Assembly (NCBI GenBank): GCA_937879875.1
Contig: CALFMN010000006.1
Location: forward strand, 1 to 40,785
DNA: 40,785 nt
Reading direction: 5' to 3'
Source of the DNA: an uncultured Chloroflexota bacterium
GTDB taxonomy: Bacteria > Chloroflexota > Dehalococcoidia > CAUJGQ01
Shown here: positions 15,312-23,188 of the stretch, piece by piece
Layout of the letters: the number at the start of each line of letters is the position of its first letter
How positions within the stretch are numbered: the stretch's first letter is position 1
Program-made: the position numbers and the translations under genes
The notes under the pieces: generated by a model
Seen by the model: the letters and a program-made list of their open reading frames with translations, nothing else
Databases searched by the model: none
Told to the model about the DNA's origin: nothing

Positions 15312-15737
15312 TCAGTCGCGCCGGCCGCCGCGACGCTGCCGCCACCACGCCCGCAGACGGTCAATCGAGCCTGAGCCCGGCTGTTCGTAGTAGCTGCGCG
15401 GGCGGCCGCGGAAGTAGGGTTCGCCGCCGCGGGCGCCGCTGCCCGAACGCAGCGAGAGCACGAACGCCGTGAAGAACAGGATCAGACCGAGCAGCAAGCC
15501 GTACTGCCAGACGCCGCGAAAGGCACTGCGGAACAGATAGGAGCAGATCATCAGCACCATCGCGGCCAGCATGACCTGGCCGACGCTGATATGCGAGGCG
15601 CGAACCGCGAGGCTGCGTTGCCAGGCGGCGATACGGCGGGCAAGCCCGCCTCGACGGCGCAGAGGTATCGGTCCGCGCGGAAAATCGTCGATCTTACGCA
15701 GAATCTCGTCGATCTCACGCTCGAACTTATCCGGCAT
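15312..15737 (-). CDS. Small two-helix membrane protein, unknown function
   Basis: This is a 141-residue protein. A charged N-terminal helix (KFEREIDEILRKIDDF) and a basic stretch (RRRGGLARRIAAWQR) precede two membrane helices (VGQVMLAAMVLMICSYLF and YGLLLGLILFFTAFVLSL). The tail is Arg/Gly-rich and cytoplasmic, ending RLRAWWRQRRGGRRD. No family could be named with confidence. The start ATG 15737 has a purine-rich GGGAGCGAGGG region just upstream. The gene sits upstream of the LysM lipoprotein on the same strand (73 bases apart), so the two may share a transcript. Confidence 0.7.
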   Translation of the reverse strand: MPDKFEREIDEILRKIDDFPRGPIPLRRRGGLARRIAAWQRSLAVRASHISVGQVMLAAMVLMICSYLFRSAFRGVWQYGLLLGLILFFTAFVLSLRSGSGARGGEPYFRGRPRSYYEQPGSGSIDRLRAWWRQRRGGRRD

Positions 15738-15788
15738 GGCCCTCGCTCCCTGCTGCCAACCCTATCTTACTCCATGTGTGCGGCGATC

Positions 15789-17402
15789 CTACTGCCCCCG
15801 GGCAGTCTGCTCCGCCCCGGCAGGCGTATCCTCGGCCGGCTGCTGTCCCCAGCCGCCCCCTCCCGGCGACTCCACCAGCAAGCGGTTGCCCGGCGCGACC
15901 TGGATCGTGATCTTGGACGGCAGCTCGCGCGTCCCCAGCGGCGTTTGCAGCCGGTTGACGCCCGCCGCGCCGGCCTCCCCTCCCCGCAGGCCGTACGGCC
16001 GCGTTACCCGGCGGTCGGTCATCAGCGTGCAGGTGGCGGGCGCGGTGAATTCGTATTCGCGGACGACCCCATCACCGCCCGCATGCAGTCCCGCGCCGCC
16101 CGTGCCGGCGCGCAGCGTATAGGCGCGAATGCGGAAGGGGTACGCCAGTTCCAGCGCCTCGACCGGCGTGTTGAGCGTGTTCGTCATATGGGTATGTACA
16201 CCCGAGAGGCCGGCTCGCAGCGGACCGCCGCCCGCGCCGCCCGCGATCGTCTCGTAGTACGTGAACGACGTGCCGCGCCGCTCGTCCCAGCCGCCGATCG
16301 TGAGGTTGTTCATCGTGCCGCTGCTGGCAGCGGGGATGCGGTCCGGCAAGGCCTGCGCCATCGCTCCCAGCACCACATCGGTGATGCGCTGCGATGTCTC
16401 CACGTTTCCGGCGCTGACCGCGTGCGGCGGGCTGGCGTTGACCAGCGAGTGGTCGGGCAGGGTGAACGTCACCGGACGGAAGCAGCCTTCGTTCGAGGGA
16501 ACGGCGGCGTCGAGCAGGCAACGTACGCAGTAGTACACCGCGGAGCGCGTGACCGTGGCCACGGCGTTGACCGAGGCCGGCCGATCCGTGGCCGTGCCCG
16601 TAAAGTCGCAGTGCATGGCGCCGCCGCCGAAAGTCAGCGTGACGCGGATCGAGGCGGGCTCATCCGACGCGCCGTCGTCGTCGAGCCGGTCTTCAAATGT
16701 GTAGCTGCCGGGCGGCACGTCGCGGAGGGCGGCGCGGGTCATGCGTTCGGCGTAGTCGAGCAGGGCGGTCATCTGCCGCCGCAGGCCGCGCACGCCGTAG
16801 CGATCCGCCAGTTCCAGCAGGCGGCGCTCGCCGGTGCGGTTCGCGGCGAGCTGGGCGTCGAAGTCGCCCCGGCTCTGCTCCGGCGAGCGCACGTTGCGCA
16901 GGATCAACGCGTACAGCTCGTCGTTGGTTCGTCCTGCGGCGACGAGACGCAGCGGCGGAATGATCACGCCTTCCTGCCACAGCTCGCGCGCCACCGGCAT
17001 CGAGCCGGGCGCCATACCGCCGATGTCGGCGTGATGGGCGCGGCTGGCGACGAAGCCGATCAAGCTGCGCCCGGCGAAGACCGGGCTGGCCAGGGTCACG
17101 TCGGGCAGGTGCGTCCCGCCCAGATACGGATCGTTCAGAATCGCCACGTCGCCCGGGCGGAAGGGCGCGAGTGAGCGGATCATACGGATCGCCGTCGGCA
17201 TCGCGCCCAGATGCACGGGGATGTGCGCCGCCTGCGCGACCAGATCGCCCTGCGGATTGAAGACGGCGCAGGAGTAGTCGCGGCGCTCCTTGATGTTGGG
17301 CGAGTGCGCGGTGCGGCCCAGCGTGACGCCCATCTCCTCCGCCACGGAGGCGAACAGGGCGTTGAAGATCGCCAGCTCAGCCGGGTCGCTCCGCGCGGCC
17401 AT
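15789..17402 (-). CDS. hyuB: Hydantoinase B / N-methylhydantoinase B-type subunit
   Basis: This is a 537-residue protein. It is the beta-type subunit that pairs with HyuA in ATP-dependent hydantoinases, 5-oxoprolinases and some acetone carboxylase-like enzymes, all cytoplasmic. Signature stretches include GVTLGRTAHSPNIKERRDYSCAVF, AHIPVHLGAMP, NDPYLGGTHLPDVTL, RAHHADIGG and SAGNVETSQRITDVVLGA. ATG 17402 overlaps the hyuA stop by one base (TGATG), which indicates translational coupling. The exact substrate cannot be told from sequence. No hydantoin racemase, carbamoylase or permease gene is adjacent. Confidence 0.88.
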   Translation of the reverse strand: MAARSDPAELAIFNALFASVAEEMGVTLGRTAHSPNIKERRDYSCAVFNPQGDLVAQAAHIPVHLGAMPTAIRMIRSLAPFRPGDVAILNDPYLGGTHLPDVTLASPVFAGRSLIGFVASRAHHADIGGMAPGSMPVARELWQEGVIIPPLRLVAAGRTNDELYALILRNVRSPEQSRGDFDAQLAANRTGERRLLELADRYGVRGLRRQMTALLDYAERMTRAALRDVPPGSYTFEDRLDDDGASDEPASIRVTLTFGGGAMHCDFTGTATDRPASVNAVATVTRSAVYYCVRCLLDAAVPSNEGCFRPVTFTLPDHSLVNASPPHAVSAGNVETSQRITDVVLGAMAQALPDRIPAASSGTMNNLTIGGWDERRGTSFTYYETIAGGAGGGPLRAGLSGVHTHMTNTLNTPVEALELAYPFRIRAYTLRAGTGGAGLHAGGDGVVREYEFTAPATCTLMTDRRVTRPYGLRGGEAGAAGVNRLQTPLGTRELPSKITIQVAPGNRLLVESPGGGGWGQQPAEDTPAGAEQTARGQ

Positions 17403-19408
17403 CAGGCACGCTCCAGGATCAGATTGCCGATCGCGTCGATGCACAGCCGCCAACCGGGATTGAGCACCGTCGTGGTATCCATTTGGACGATCACCGCCGG
17501 CCCCGGCACCGTGGCGCCCGCGGTGAGGCTGGAGCGCTGCAGGATGGCGACCGCGCACGGACGGCCGAACCAAACCTCGGCTTCGGTCGCGGCTGGCGGC
17601 GCCGCCCTGGTCTCGTCCGCTGGCGCGGGAGCGCTCGCCGCTTCTGCTGTGGCTATCTGCCGGCCGGCGATGCGCACACGCAGGCGTGCATTGACGATCT
17701 CGACCGGGCGAAGGGGGTGGCCATGCCCGTAGCGGGCGGCGTGGGCCGCGTGGAAGCGCACCGCCCATGCTGCCGGATCAGGTTGTTCGACCGGCACTTC
17801 AACCTCATACGACTGGCCGGCGTAGCGCATGTCCAGGCTACGTTCAGTGGCTGCGCCGGCTGTGTCGTGGCCCGCGGCCGCAAGCTCGCGGTACGCCGTC
17901 TTCGCCAGCGCGTCGAACCGCGCCGAGACGGCGCCGGACAAGTGCGGATCGCCGTCTACATTGCGCAGCACGGCAGCGACATAATCGCGTGTTACGTCGG
18001 CAACGACCATGCCGAACGCCGAGAGCACGCCCGGATGCGGCGGCACGATCACGCGCGGAATGCGCAGCGCCTCGGCCAGGTCGCAGGCGTGCAACGGCCC
18101 GGCGCCGCCGAAGGCGAGCAGCGCGAAATCGCGCGGATCGTGGCCGCGCTCAACCGAGATCACGCGGATCGCCCGTTCCATATTGGCGTTCGCCACGCGC
18201 ACGACATCGGCGGCGATCGCCTCGACCGTCCGCCCGCGGCGCCCACCGAGTGCAGCGAGCGCCTGTCGGGCAGCGCCAATCTCCAGCGGCATGCGACCGT
18301 CGAGGAAGCGGTCGGGGCGCAGCCGGCCGAGCACGAGCTGCGCATCGGTCACCGTCGGTCGCTCACCGCGCCCGTAGCAGGCCGGTCCAGGATCAGCGCC
18401 GGCGCTCTCCGGCCCGACGCGCAGCGCGCCGCCGGCATCGAGCCGCGCGATCGAGCCGCCGCCGGCGCCCACCGTGTGCAGATCGACGCTCGGCGTGCGC
18501 ACGGGCAGCCCGTCGATCGTCAAATCAGTCCGGTAGAGGACGCGGCCGGGACAGAGCGCCACATCGGTCGAGGTACCGCCCATGTCGAAGGTGATGAGCT
18601 TCGCCACGCCTGCTGCCTGCCCGGCGACAAAGGCGCCGGCCACTCCACCGGCCGGCCCGGAGAGCACGGTGCGCACGGCGAGGCGGCCGGCCGTCTCGGC
18701 GGCCAAACTGCCACCGTCGCTCTGCATCACGCGCAGCCGTTCGACGCCGCGCCCGGCGAGATCGCGTTGCAGTTTGGCCAGGTAGCGCGCCATCACCGGC
18801 GAGAGATACGCATTCACCGTCGTGGTCGACATGCGTTCGTACTCGCGATACTCCGGCAAGACCTCGACCGAAGCGGAGACGAGCAGCCCGCGCCGGCGCA
18901 GCGCCGCGGCCAGCCGGCGTTCGTGCTCCGGATGCAGGAAACTGAAGAGCAGGCAGATGGCGACCGATTCCACGCCGGCACCAACGACCGCCTCCGTCAG
19001 GCGTTCGACCTCGCTCGCATCGAGCGCTTGCAGCACCGACCCATCGGCGGCGATCCGTTCGTTTGCTTCGAAGCGCAATTCTGGCGGCACGAGCGGTTGC
19101 GGGCGGGTCGGCTCGAGCGCATACATCTGGGCGCGGGCCTGGCGCCCGATCACGATCGCGTCGCGGAAGCCGGCGGTCGCAATCAGCGCCGTGCGCGCCC
19201 CGCGACGCTCCAGCAGGGCGTTCGTGGCGACCGTCGAACCGTGCACGATCTCATTCGGCGCGAACCCGGCTTCTTCGAGACCGGCCAGCACCGCCCGCGC
19301 CGGATCGTCGGGTGTCGAAGGGCGCTTGAACACGCGCAGCTCGCCCTCGCGCCACAGGTAGAAGTCCGTGAACGTGCCGCCGACATCGACGCCGAGAATC
19401 GCTTCCAT
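17402..19408 (-). CDS. hyuA: Hydantoinase A / 5-oxoprolinase-type ATPase subunit
   Basis: This is a 668-residue protein with an actin-like ATPase fold. It opens with GVDVGGTFTDFYLW, the phosphate-1 motif of the family. The N-terminal HydA region covers HGSTVATNALLERRGARTALIATAGFRD. The hydantoinase/oxoprolinase core includes TFDMGGTSTDVALC and GAGGGSIARLDAGGALRVGPESAGADPGPACYGRG. With HyuB it opens a cyclic amide using ATP. ATG 19408 is preceded by TATACT with exactly six bases between, so the mRNA is predicted to start at the A of the start codon (leaderless). No ribosome site is present. Confidence 0.9.
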   Translation of the reverse strand: MEAILGVDVGGTFTDFYLWREGELRVFKRPSTPDDPARAVLAGLEEAGFAPNEIVHGSTVATNALLERRGARTALIATAGFRDAIVIGRQARAQMYALEPTRPQPLVPPELRFEANERIAADGSVLQALDASEVERLTEAVVGAGVESVAICLLFSFLHPEHERRLAAALRRRGLLVSASVEVLPEYREYERMSTTTVNAYLSPVMARYLAKLQRDLAGRGVERLRVMQSDGGSLAAETAGRLAVRTVLSGPAGGVAGAFVAGQAAGVAKLITFDMGGTSTDVALCPGRVLYRTDLTIDGLPVRTPSVDLHTVGAGGGSIARLDAGGALRVGPESAGADPGPACYGRGERPTVTDAQLVLGRLRPDRFLDGRMPLEIGAARQALAALGGRRGRTVEAIAADVVRVANANMERAIRVISVERGHDPRDFALLAFGGAGPLHACDLAEALRIPRVIVPPHPGVLSAFGMVVADVTRDYVAAVLRNVDGDPHLSGAVSARFDALAKTAYRELAAAGHDTAGAATERSLDMRYAGQSYEVEVPVEQPDPAAWAVRFHAAHAARYGHGHPLRPVEIVNARLRVRIAGRQIATAEAASAPAPADETRAAPPAATEAEVWFGRPCAVAILQRSSLTAGATVPGPAVIVQMDTTTVLNPGWRLCIDAIGNLILERA

Positions 19409-19414
19409 GCGCGG

Positions 19415-19420
19415 AGTATA
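19415..19420 (-). promoter_or_regulatory. -10 box predicting a leaderless hyuA mRNA
   Basis: The minus strand reads TATACT, then six bases, then ATG 19408. Normal spacing puts the RNA start on the A of the start codon. The -35 region is poor in consensus but contains CGATTTCCACCC (19441-19430, minus-strand orientation), which recurs inverted upstream of the DUF952 gene. Confidence 0.6.
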
Positions 19421-19429
19421 GAGGCGCGT

Positions 19430-19878
19430 GGGTGGAAATCGACAGGGGGCGCCGGGTACGCACGGGGTTAGGCGAGGCTGAACGGTTCCGGCGGTTGGAA
19501 CTGTCCATCGACCGCGCGCGACACCGGCAGCACGGCGAGCACCGCGTCGCGGTTGAGCGGGTCGTGGATATGAGGGAATTCCATGTCGAGATCCGGGTGG
19601 CGGACGACGCGCCACGGCGCCGTCACGCGGTCGAGGTCGATCACCAGCGCCAGGTAAGGCCGGGCATCGGCGGCGCAGTGGCGATTGAGCGCGGCGGCGA
19701 GCGAATTGGGATCGGGCGAGGTGTGAATGAAGCCCTCGTCGTCAAAGCCTTCGGGGCGATAGGGCGCGGCGGCGTCCATCGTCTGCCAGAGACCGGTTGC
19801 GGAACTCCGTGATACGTCAGCATCGGCCCCTGTTCGCACGACGAGCCGCTCTGCCCCTTCCTGAGCCGATTTCCACCC
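19430..19878. repeat. 12-bp inverted repeat flanking the DUF952 gene
   Basis: GGGTGGAAATCG (19430-19441) and its exact complement CGATTTCCACCC (19867-19878) bracket the DUF952 gene. The left copy lies in the hyuA -35 region and the right copy 44 bases upstream of the DUF952 start. It could be a shared protein-binding site or the ends of an old cassette. A 12-bp match at this distance is only moderately unlikely by chance in a 40-kb window. Confidence 0.45.
19468..19823 (-). pseudogene. DUF952 family protein with apparent frameshift
   Basis: Most of the protein is a clear DUF952 domain (PYRPEGFDDEGFIHTSPDP; LALVIDLDRV; FPHIHDPLNRDAVLAVLPV; DGQFQPP). The expected N-terminal beta strand with the Tyr-His pair (MLTYHGVPQPVS) is present but in a different frame, from ATG 19823, preceded by AGGGG. 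The frames join near 19788-19800, and the joined product would run MLTYHGVP...LWQTMDAAAPYRPEGF. One base appears to be missing there. The alternative is a GTG start at 19839, which gives an N-terminus unlike the family. This may be a real mutation or a base-call/assembly error. DUF952 function is unknown. Confidence 0.65.
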
Positions 19879-19913
19879 CTGCGGGTGCCCGCTCCGGCGA
19901 GATCAGTCGCGCA

Positions 19914-20741
19914 TCACGCCCGGCTGTCCACCCTGATCAGTGAGATCGCTTCGTTGAGGCTGCCGCTGCGGTAGCCGGCGAGGTCGAGGGCCACGAAGGT
20001 GTAGCCGGCGGCCTTCACTTCTGCGACCGCCCGCGTGCGTGTCGCCTCGTCAAAGAGCAGCGCCATACCGGCAGCGTCCGTTTCGATCCGGGCTACGTCG
20101 TCATGATGCCGCACCCGCACCTGGCGCAGCCCGAGCAGGCGCAGCGACGCCTCGGCCGTGGCAATGCGCGTCAGTGCCTCCAGCGTCACGGGCGTGCCGT
20201 AAGGGATGCGCGAGGAGAGGCAGGCCATCGCCGGCTTGTCCCACGTCGGCAAGCCGCGTTCGCGCGACAGCTCGCGGATCTCGGCCTTCGTCAGCCCGGC
20301 TTCGGCCAGCGGGCTGCGCACGCCGTGGGCGCGGGCGGCCTGCTGTCCGGGCCGGTAGTCGCCGACGTCGTCCGCGTTGAAGCCATCGACCAGCACACGG
20401 AACCCTTCGGCAATGCGAACCGTTTCGAGGCGGGTAAAAAGCTCGTCTTTGCAGAAGAAGCAGCGGTCGGCGCCGTTGGCGACATAGCGCGGATCATCCA
20501 TCTCGCTGGTGGCGAGCGTCCGGTAGGCGATGCCGATACGCGCGGCCAGCGCGGCCGCATCCTCGCGCTCGGACGGAGCCACGCTGGGCGAGATGCCCGT
20601 AACGGCCAGGGCGCGCTCCCCCAGCACGTCGAACGCCGCCGCCGCCAGAAACGTGCTGTCGACGCCGCCGGAGAACGCGACCACGACGGAGTCAAGCTCG
20701 CGGAGGATCGTGGCCAGATGCTCCATTTTCGCTGCTGTCAT
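19914..20741 (-). CDS. larE: LarE-type PP-loop sulfur transferase
   Basis: This is a 275-residue protein. The ATP-binding PP-loop is SGGVDS (24-29). LarE inserts sulfur into the pyridinium precursor of the nickel-pincer nucleotide cofactor, made with LarB and LarC. The Cys used for sulfur is C174 (PAMACLSSRIPYG). Two further cysteines, C94 and C97 (RCFFCKDELF), are present. LarE proteins with three such cysteines hold a [4Fe-4S] cluster and can work catalytically, whereas single-Cys forms are sacrificial. I start at ATG 20741 (MTAAKMEHL); ATG 20726 is possible. No larA, larB, larC or nickel transporter lies in the window. Confidence 0.82.
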   Translation of the reverse strand: MTAAKMEHLATILRELDSVVVAFSGGVDSTFLAAAAFDVLGERALAVTGISPSVAPSEREDAAALAARIGIAYRTLATSEMDDPRYVANGADRCFFCKDELFTRLETVRIAEGFRVLVDGFNADDVGDYRPGQQAARAHGVRSPLAEAGLTKAEIRELSRERGLPTWDKPAMACLSSRIPYGTPVTLEALTRIATAEASLRLLGLRQVRVRHHDDVARIETDAAGMALLFDEATRTRAVAEVKAAGYTFVALDLAGYRSGSLNEAISLIRVDSRA

Positions 20742-20765
20742 CGCCCCGCCGCCTTCGCGCCGCAC

Positions 20766-20805
20766 TGCACCAGCATCGATCGAACTGGTGCACAAACGGT
20801 GTATA
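20766..20805 (-). promoter_or_regulatory. larE promoter with downstream inverted repeat
   Basis: A TATACA box (20800-20805, minus strand) is followed directly by an 8-bp perfect inverted repeat, TGCACCAG (20766-20773) and CTGGTGCA (20785-20792), 11 bases apart. The repeat begins at the predicted RNA start, so it is placed like a repressor operator or a 5' hairpin. Confidence 0.45.
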
Positions 20806-21034
20806 ACGTTCGCTCCAGAGGCCCGCAGCCCGGTGCGTCTGCGTTTGCTCAGCGTACCATGACCGCGCGCTGCTCAGCCGCTATGCCGCGGACGGTTTGT
20901 GTACTCGTCTTGCAATCGGTACTGCACGCTTTGCCCTGGCCGCATCGTGTACTGTGAGCATGGGACCGCGCCTCGATACCGCTTACGGGGATCGTGTTGC
21001 CAATCGATCGGCAAACCAAAGCGGCAAGAATCCG

Positions 21035-22027
21035 ATGTGGAGGGCAGCTCTGGAGCTAACCGCCGATCCAGACGCAATCGCACGGGTGCAGTCGGCCATG
21101 CTGGCGTGGTTCGACGCCGAACGCATCGAACTGCCCTGGCGCCAGCGGCGCACGCCGTATGCGGTGCTTGTCTCCGAGTTCATGCTGCAGCAGACGCAGC
21201 GCGAGCGCGTGGTGCCGAAGTATCGCGCCTTCATGCTTCGCTTTCCCGATCTGCCGGCGCTCGCCGCGGCATCGACCGCCGATGTGATCCGCGAGTGGGC
21301 GGGGCTGGGATACAACAGCCGCGCCTTGCGCCTGCACCAGCTCGCGCGCCGCGTGGTCGCGGACGGGGGCGAGATCCCAGCGGAGATGGATTGTCTGCGG
21401 GAGCTGCCCGGTGTCGGCGACTACACGGCGCGAGCGGTTTTGTGCTTCGGCTTCGATCAGCCGATCGCCTGCGTCGACACCAACATCCGCCGCGTGTTGC
21501 GCCGCGTCCTGGTCGGTTCACCTGGTCCAATGGGAGCGCGGACAACGCCGGCGGCAGATCTCGTGCTGGCCGAGCGCGCGCTCGTACGCAAGCGCGCCGC
21601 CGACTGGAATGCAGCGCTCATGGATCTCGGCGCGCTGATCTGCCGTGCACGGATGCCGATGTGCGACCGCTGCCCCGTTTCGGTGTGGTGCGCCGCGCGC
21701 CCGGTCTTCACGGCCGGCGACGACGAGGCGCCACGCAAGGTCGCGGAGCCACGGCAGCCATACTCGGTCGGCGGCATTCGCGCCGGTGCGAAGGCGCCGT
21801 TTGCCGCTTCGGACCGCTTCCTGCGTGGCCGCATCGTCGATGTGCTGCGTGCCTTGCCCGATGACACCGCCCTCGCTCTCACCGAACTGGCGCGTTTGGC
21901 CACGGGCATGGCGTTGCCGCCGCAAACCGAGCGGGTGCAACTGCTGGTGGAACGGCTGGAGCGCGAGGGCCTGGTTGTTGCAGAGTCCGCCGGCGACGGC
22001 GAGACTCGCTACCGGCTGCCGGTATAG
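21035..22027 (+). CDS. mutY: A/G-specific adenine glycosylase, short form
   Basis: This is a 330-residue base-excision repair enzyme that removes A mispaired with 8-oxoG. Visible are the catalytic Glu in VSEFMLQQTQ (E48), the helix-hairpin-helix LPGVGDYTARAV, the catalytic Asp in ACVDTNIRRV (D148), and the iron-sulfur ligands C203-x6-C210-x2-C213-x5-C219. The C-terminal NUDIX-like 8-oxoG-reading domain of E. coli MutY is absent. In its place are ~100 residues ending in a winged-helix-like segment (RFLRGRIVDVLRALP...LLVERLEREGLVVA), as in shorter MutY forms. The start is uncertain: ATG 21035 gives the family-like N-terminus, and ATG 20960 is in the same frame. Confidence 0.9.
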   Translation: MWRAALELTADPDAIARVQSAMLAWFDAERIELPWRQRRTPYAVLVSEFMLQQTQRERVVPKYRAFMLRFPDLPALAAASTADVIREWAGLGYNSRALRLHQLARRVVADGGEIPAEMDCLRELPGVGDYTARAVLCFGFDQPIACVDTNIRRVLRRVLVGSPGPMGARTTPAADLVLAERALVRKRAADWNAALMDLGALICRARMPMCDRCPVSVWCAARPVFTAGDDEAPRKVAEPRQPYSVGGIRAGAKAPFAASDRFLRGRIVDVLRALPDDTALALTELARLATGMALPPQTERVQLLVERLEREGLVVAESAGDGETRYRLPV

Positions 22028-22047
22028 GAGGCATCCGTGCGCTTGAC

Positions 22048-22089
22048 ATCGACGGTGCGATAGACGGGGCACGCCGTCGATACTATACT
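22048..22089 (+). promoter_or_regulatory. Promoter and inverted repeat upstream of the IscA-type gene
   Basis: TAGACG (22061-22066), 17 bases, then TATACT (22084-22089) form a good promoter. An 8-bp inverted repeat, ATCGACGG (22048-22055) and CCGTCGAT (22074-22081), brackets the -35 and could be an operator. The RNA would start near 22096, giving a ~70-base leader. Confidence 0.55.
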
Positions 22090-22164
22090 GTGATTGGAAA
22101 ACTCTGGTGCACGGGGCCCGGCAGACCCGGCCACGCGCCCGCGGATCTCTCGAAGGAGCATGGC

Positions 22165-22539
22165 ATGACGACGATGCCCGCAGTGGTAAGTGTCACCGAA
22201 CGAGCCGCCGAGAAGGCGAAGGCGTTGCTGGAGCAGCGCGGCCTGGAGCACGGCGCGCTGCGCGTGTTCGTGGTGGGTGGTGGTTGCTCGGGCTACCAGT
22301 ACGGCATGGCGATCGCGCCGGAGGCCGAAGACGGCGACCTGGTCGTGGAAGAGTACGGCGTGCGCCTGCTGGTCGACCCGGACAGCGCCGCCCTGCTGAG
22401 CGGCGCTGAAGTCGACTACGTCGAAGACCTGATGAAGTCGGGCTTCACCATCTTCAACCCCAATGCCGTCAAGAGCTGCGCCTGCGGCTCCAGCTTCCAG
22501 ACGTCCGATAACTCCGGCCAGCCGCGCAGTTGCTGCTAA
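22165..22539 (+). CDS. A-type iron-sulfur carrier (IscA/ErpA/SufA family)
   Basis: This is a 124-residue cytoplasmic protein that carries and delivers Fe-S clusters to apo-proteins. The three ligand cysteines are present at C41 (GGGCSGYQY) and C105-x-C107 (SCACGSSF), with the family fold between them. AAGGAG lies upstream of ATG 22165. It ends with an extra Cys-Cys pair (RSCC), which is unusual. It is a single-gene unit between a promoter and a strong terminator hairpin. No isc or suf operon genes lie in the window. MutY next door needs a [4Fe-4S] cluster, but a specific link is not shown. Confidence 0.9.
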   Translation: MTTMPAVVSVTERAAEKAKALLEQRGLEHGALRVFVVGGGCSGYQYGMAIAPEAEDGDLVVEEYGVRLLVDPDSAALLSGAEVDYVEDLMKSGFTIFNPNAVKSCACGSSFQTSDNSGQPRSCC

Positions 22540-22564
22540 CCGCGGCTCGATCGCGCAAGGATCA

Positions 22565-22596
22565 AGCGCCGCCTGTCCTCCGGGCAGGCGGCGTTG
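22565..22596 (+). terminator. Terminator hairpin after the IscA-type gene
   Basis: A perfect 9-bp stem, CGCCGCCTG (22567-22575) with CAGGCGGCG (22585-22593), has a 9-base loop and is followed by TTGCTGT. It is 27 bases after the stop at 22539. The T tract is short. Confidence 0.6.
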
Positions 22597-22639
22597 CTGT
22601 GCCGGCTTGCGGGTTCGCAGGCCGCGAAAGGACGAGCAG

Positions 22640-23101
22640 ATGCCCGATGGGCCGCGTTTCTACATCGTGGTGACTTCGCCCGACAACTGGGAGAAAACCG
22701 CCGACCGCGGCTGGTCGCTGCTCGGGCTGAAGAGCACGCGGCGCAATCTCGCCGGGCAGTTCAAGCCCGGCGACCGCGTGGTCGCCTACTACACGGGGCT
22801 CAGGCGCTTCGGCGCAGTGCTGAAGGTCATCTCCGCTTGCTTCGAGGACCACGAGCCTATCTGGGGCAGCCCAAACAAGCCCAACGAGGATTACCCGTAC
22901 CGCGTGCGGACCGAGCCCGAGATCGTGCTGCCGCCCGGCGAGCTGATCGACGCGAAGGACCTGGCGATGCGGATGAGCTACACGAAAAAGTGGCCGGCCG
23001 AGCACTGGACGCTGGCCTTTCAGGGCAACATCCACGCCATTCCCGAGTCCGACTTCGCGCTGATCCGCGCCGAGATGACACAGGCTGCGGCCGCGCGCTA
23101 G
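22640..23101 (+). CDS. EVE domain protein
   Basis: This is a 153-residue single-domain protein of the PUA-like EVE superfamily. The order fits: FYIVVTSPDNWEKTADRGWSLLGLK, then RNLAGQFKPGDRVVAYYTGLRRFGAVLKV, then FEDHEPIW, and a C-terminal FQGNIHAIPESDFALIRAEM. EVE domains bind modified bases in DNA or RNA, but the ligand here is unknown. AAAGGA lies 8-9 bases before ATG 22640. It is not fused to a nuclease or McrB-type GTPase and no such gene is nearby, so a defence role is not supported. Confidence 0.85.
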   Translation: MPDGPRFYIVVTSPDNWEKTADRGWSLLGLKSTRRNLAGQFKPGDRVVAYYTGLRRFGAVLKVISACFEDHEPIWGSPNKPNEDYPYRVRTEPEIVLPPGELIDAKDLAMRMSYTKKWPAEHWTLAFQGNIHAIPESDFALIRAEMTQAAAAR

Positions 23102-23127
23102 CTGCCGCTTGCCGCTGTGCACGGGTT

Positions 23128-23179
23128 CGCCGCGAAGCGGCGCAGTCTCTAACTCCGGGGCCGGCGCTTCAGCGGCCCC
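23128..23179. terminator. Two hairpins between the convergent EVE and folP genes
   Basis: CGCCGC-GAA-GCGGCG (23128-23142) follows the EVE gene. GGGGCCG (23157-23163) with CGGCCCC (23173-23179) lies just beyond the folP stop on the minus strand. Neither has a strong T tract; position suggests transcript ends. Confidence 0.45.
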
Positions 23180-23188
23180 TCGTTCGGC

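Noticed and set aside
17483..19471. A 662-codon plus-strand frame
   Set aside because: Antisense of hyuA; no recognisable domain.
22640..23101. EVE domain as part of a defence system
   Set aside because: No nuclease, GTPase, methyltransferase or other defence gene is adjacent; stand-alone EVE proteins are widespread.
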